Shown: positions 62,770-64,000 of the stretch, in pieces
How positions within the stretch are numbered: position 1 is the first letter of the stretch
Layout of the letters: every line of letters begins with the position of its first letter
Assembly: GCA_963827935.1 (NCBI GenBank)
Contig: CAWHCN010000004.1
Span: forward strand, 1,736,001 to 1,800,000
DNA from: DATFNV01 sp963827935
GTDB taxonomy: Bacteria > Planctomycetota > Planctomycetia > Gemmatales > Gemmataceae
Direction: 5' to 3'
DNA length: 64,000 nt
Program-made: the position numbers and the translations under genes
Notes under the pieces: model-generated
Seen by the model: the letters and a program-made list of their open reading frames with translations, nothing else
Told to the model about the DNA's origin: nothing
Database searches by the model: none

Positions 62770-63612
62770 TCAAAGGGGGGTGTCGAAGATGCTGGCCGCT
62801 GGATGATCCCTGCGGCGGATCTTATCTAGTGCTCGCCGCTCAATGGCGATGATCTTGCGAGGAGTCTTCTTGAAAACGCGGGCAATCTCGTCGTAAGTGT
62901 ATGTGTATCCGTCAGCCAATCCATATCGCAGCTTTATGACCTCTTTTTCTAGATTGGTGAGACAACTCAAAACCTCCTCGGTATTCGGTAGCGGCTCTGT
63001 GGGCAGTTCTACCGCAGCGAAATCTCCGAAATAATTCAGAAGCTCTTCGGAGGCGGCATCGACATTGGGACGATGGGGCACCTCCGGTCCTTCTGGCAGG
63101 TCGGGAGCCTCAGATGGTTGATAGGTTGTTGAATTGATCGAAACGGACCGCACCAGATGGGTGCGGAGACGGCCTTGGACGAAAGCCCTCACCAATCGAA
63201 TGGCATCGGCGGCATGAATCTTAATACCGATCCTAATACTCCCGTCGCCAACGTACATGAGTAAAACACGATACTTGGCACCAATAGCCTTCTGCGCATT
63301 TTCGAGTATGGCCGCCACATGGCCATCGGGGTTATCCAGTGAGGCAAGATTCCCCATGACCGTAATCTCAGCTTTCACGTAATCGGTTAAGTCCTCCTCG
63401 CCTTCCGGCAGAATCAGATTATCGGCACTGGTGCCAAGTGCTTTGGCAAGCAAGCCGATATTATCCATCAGCACGTCGCTCCCAGCCATCCACCGCTTGA
63501 TTGTTCCAGGATGAACGCGGCAGTCCTTGGCGATCGTTGCCCAGCTCTTGCCGCACTTCTTGCGCAGTTTCTTGACCATATTCACCCGCAAGCGACACGT
63601 GCGCTCGTTCAT
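62770..63612 (-). CDS. Hybrid regulator: Cro/XRE-type HTH fused to sigma70 region 4
   Basis: 280 residues from ATG 63612. N-terminus (about 10-66): VKKLRKKCGKSWATIAKDCRVHPGTIKRWMAG, then LAKALGTSADNLI, a Cro/XRE helix-turn-helix. Middle (about 80-150): an alpha/beta domain, VKAEITVMGNLASLDNPDGHVAAILENAQKAIG and YVGDGSIRIGIKIHAADAIRLVRAF. It resembles ligand- or effector-associated domains of bacterial signalling proteins. C-terminus: LTNLEKEVIKLRYGLADGYTYTYDEIARVFKKTPRKIIAIERRALDKIR, a full sigma70 region 4. No region 2 is present, so it cannot be a complete sigma factor. Likely a transcription regulator of the accessory region. Confidence 0.8.
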   Translation of the reverse strand: MNERTCRLRVNMVKKLRKKCGKSWATIAKDCRVHPGTIKRWMAGSDVLMDNIGLLAKALGTSADNLILPEGEEDLTDYVKAEITVMGNLASLDNPDGHVAAILENAQKAIGAKYRVLLMYVGDGSIRIGIKIHAADAIRLVRAFVQGRLRTHLVRSVSINSTTYQPSEAPDLPEGPEVPHRPNVDAASEELLNYFGDFAAVELPTEPLPNTEEVLSCLTNLEKEVIKLRYGLADGYTYTYDEIARVFKKTPRKIIAIERRALDKIRRRDHPAASIFDTPL

Positions 63613-64000
63613 GGGATTCACGCAGATACGGGGAAGATGCTGGGCAGGCGCTACTTGGCGCTGACCGGATGGTAGCGCGGTACAAGAACCATGTTGGTTG
63701 TCCACGGATTCCAAGGAGTGCATTTTATGCCTGCGGTCATCACGAAACCAGGCGACTTGCTGCGCCCCACCTGTCCAACCCGCGCAAAGACCTCGGGGGC
63801 CCGCGAGGGAGAAATCCACCGCGAGGCGAAGGAGAGCTGCCAGAGGAACTGAGTTTTCACAGGCTAGCGCGCGCCGAGGGCCTGCGTCAATGTCGAGGCA
63901 GTCGGCGAGAGTCGATCAACCGCGTTGCCTCAGGCTGATCGGCTGGCCCACAGTCGAGGATCAGATGGGCTGACGGCGGCGTGGCAGGCCCGCCGCCCAT
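63613..64000. other. Right edge without a supported gene
   Basis: The last 388 bases hold only short open frames with no recognisable product. The upstream region of the HTH-sigma gene and its promoter should lie here, but I see no clear -35/-10 pair. Confidence 0.35.

Noticed and set aside
1..64000. CRISPR array
   Set aside because: The only multi-copy sequences are the four leader RNAs, far apart and not repeat-spacer units; no cas genes.

Overview
This window looks like a GC-rich planctomycete chromosome, probably Gemmataceae-like. That placement is inferred from a glycine-rich TIGR03000-type secreted protein, a KaiC-like ATPase next to a PAS hybrid kinase, many 'stress' membrane proteins, and orphan small genes around MobF relaxases. 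No rRNA, tRNA or CRISPR array is visible. Many otherwise well-conserved genes carry one or more single-base frameshifts, most often in G/C homopolymers (the KaiC gene alone has about five). I read these mainly as uncorrected assembly errors and give whole-gene extents with the breaks noted.

1-32 kb is a stress and energy island. A plus-strand cluster (1-4233) encodes a PAS fragment, a small protein, a KaiC-like double ATPase, a hybrid histidine kinase and a DUF2294 protein, with overlapping genes. The minus-strand genes from 31.9 kb down to 4.2 kb include general-stress proteins (YflT-like, CsbD, DUF3309, two GlsB/YeaQ-type), receiver proteins, an M48 protease, secreted proteins and a cytidylate-kinase-like protein. 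Between them lies a closely spaced ten-gene run (27788 down to 14867): manA, a eukaryotic-type phosphomannomutase, a GH130 phosphorylase, a HAD phosphatase, ackA, phosphoketolase, class I aldolase, tpiA, an H+-ATPase and PPK2. Together they would convert beta-mannosides through mannose-1-P, mannose-6-P and fructose-6-P to acetyl-P and ATP.

Four copies of one structured element (about 160 nt) lie in this island at 10.3, 14.5, 27.9 and 32.0 kb. Each has its own sigma70-type promoter with an exactly 16-bp spacer, a conserved core, and an intrinsic terminator just upstream of a minus-strand gene. They look like an attenuator or riboswitch-like leader family that I cannot name.

32-39.5 kb holds a giant membrane HEAT-repeat protein, a transglutaminase-like protein, and an IS91-like element (tyrosine recombinase plus Y1-type transposase) bounded by imperfect inverted repeats.

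39.5-64 kb is mobile and accessory DNA: an AbrB/PIN toxin-antitoxin pair, an integrase, two MobF relaxase-helicases in the same orientation (one frameshifted, one intact), a string of small overlapping plasmid-type genes with an orphan DNA methyltransferase, and a regulator joining a Cro-type HTH to a sigma70 region 4. Inside it is a compact three-gene operon (48407 down to 43928) encoding a class III nucleotidyl cyclase, a large STAND NTPase and an unknown protein. The cyclase C-terminus and the STAND N-terminus share the same short helical-hairpin domain, which suggests a homotypic adaptor in an undescribed defence or conflict system.
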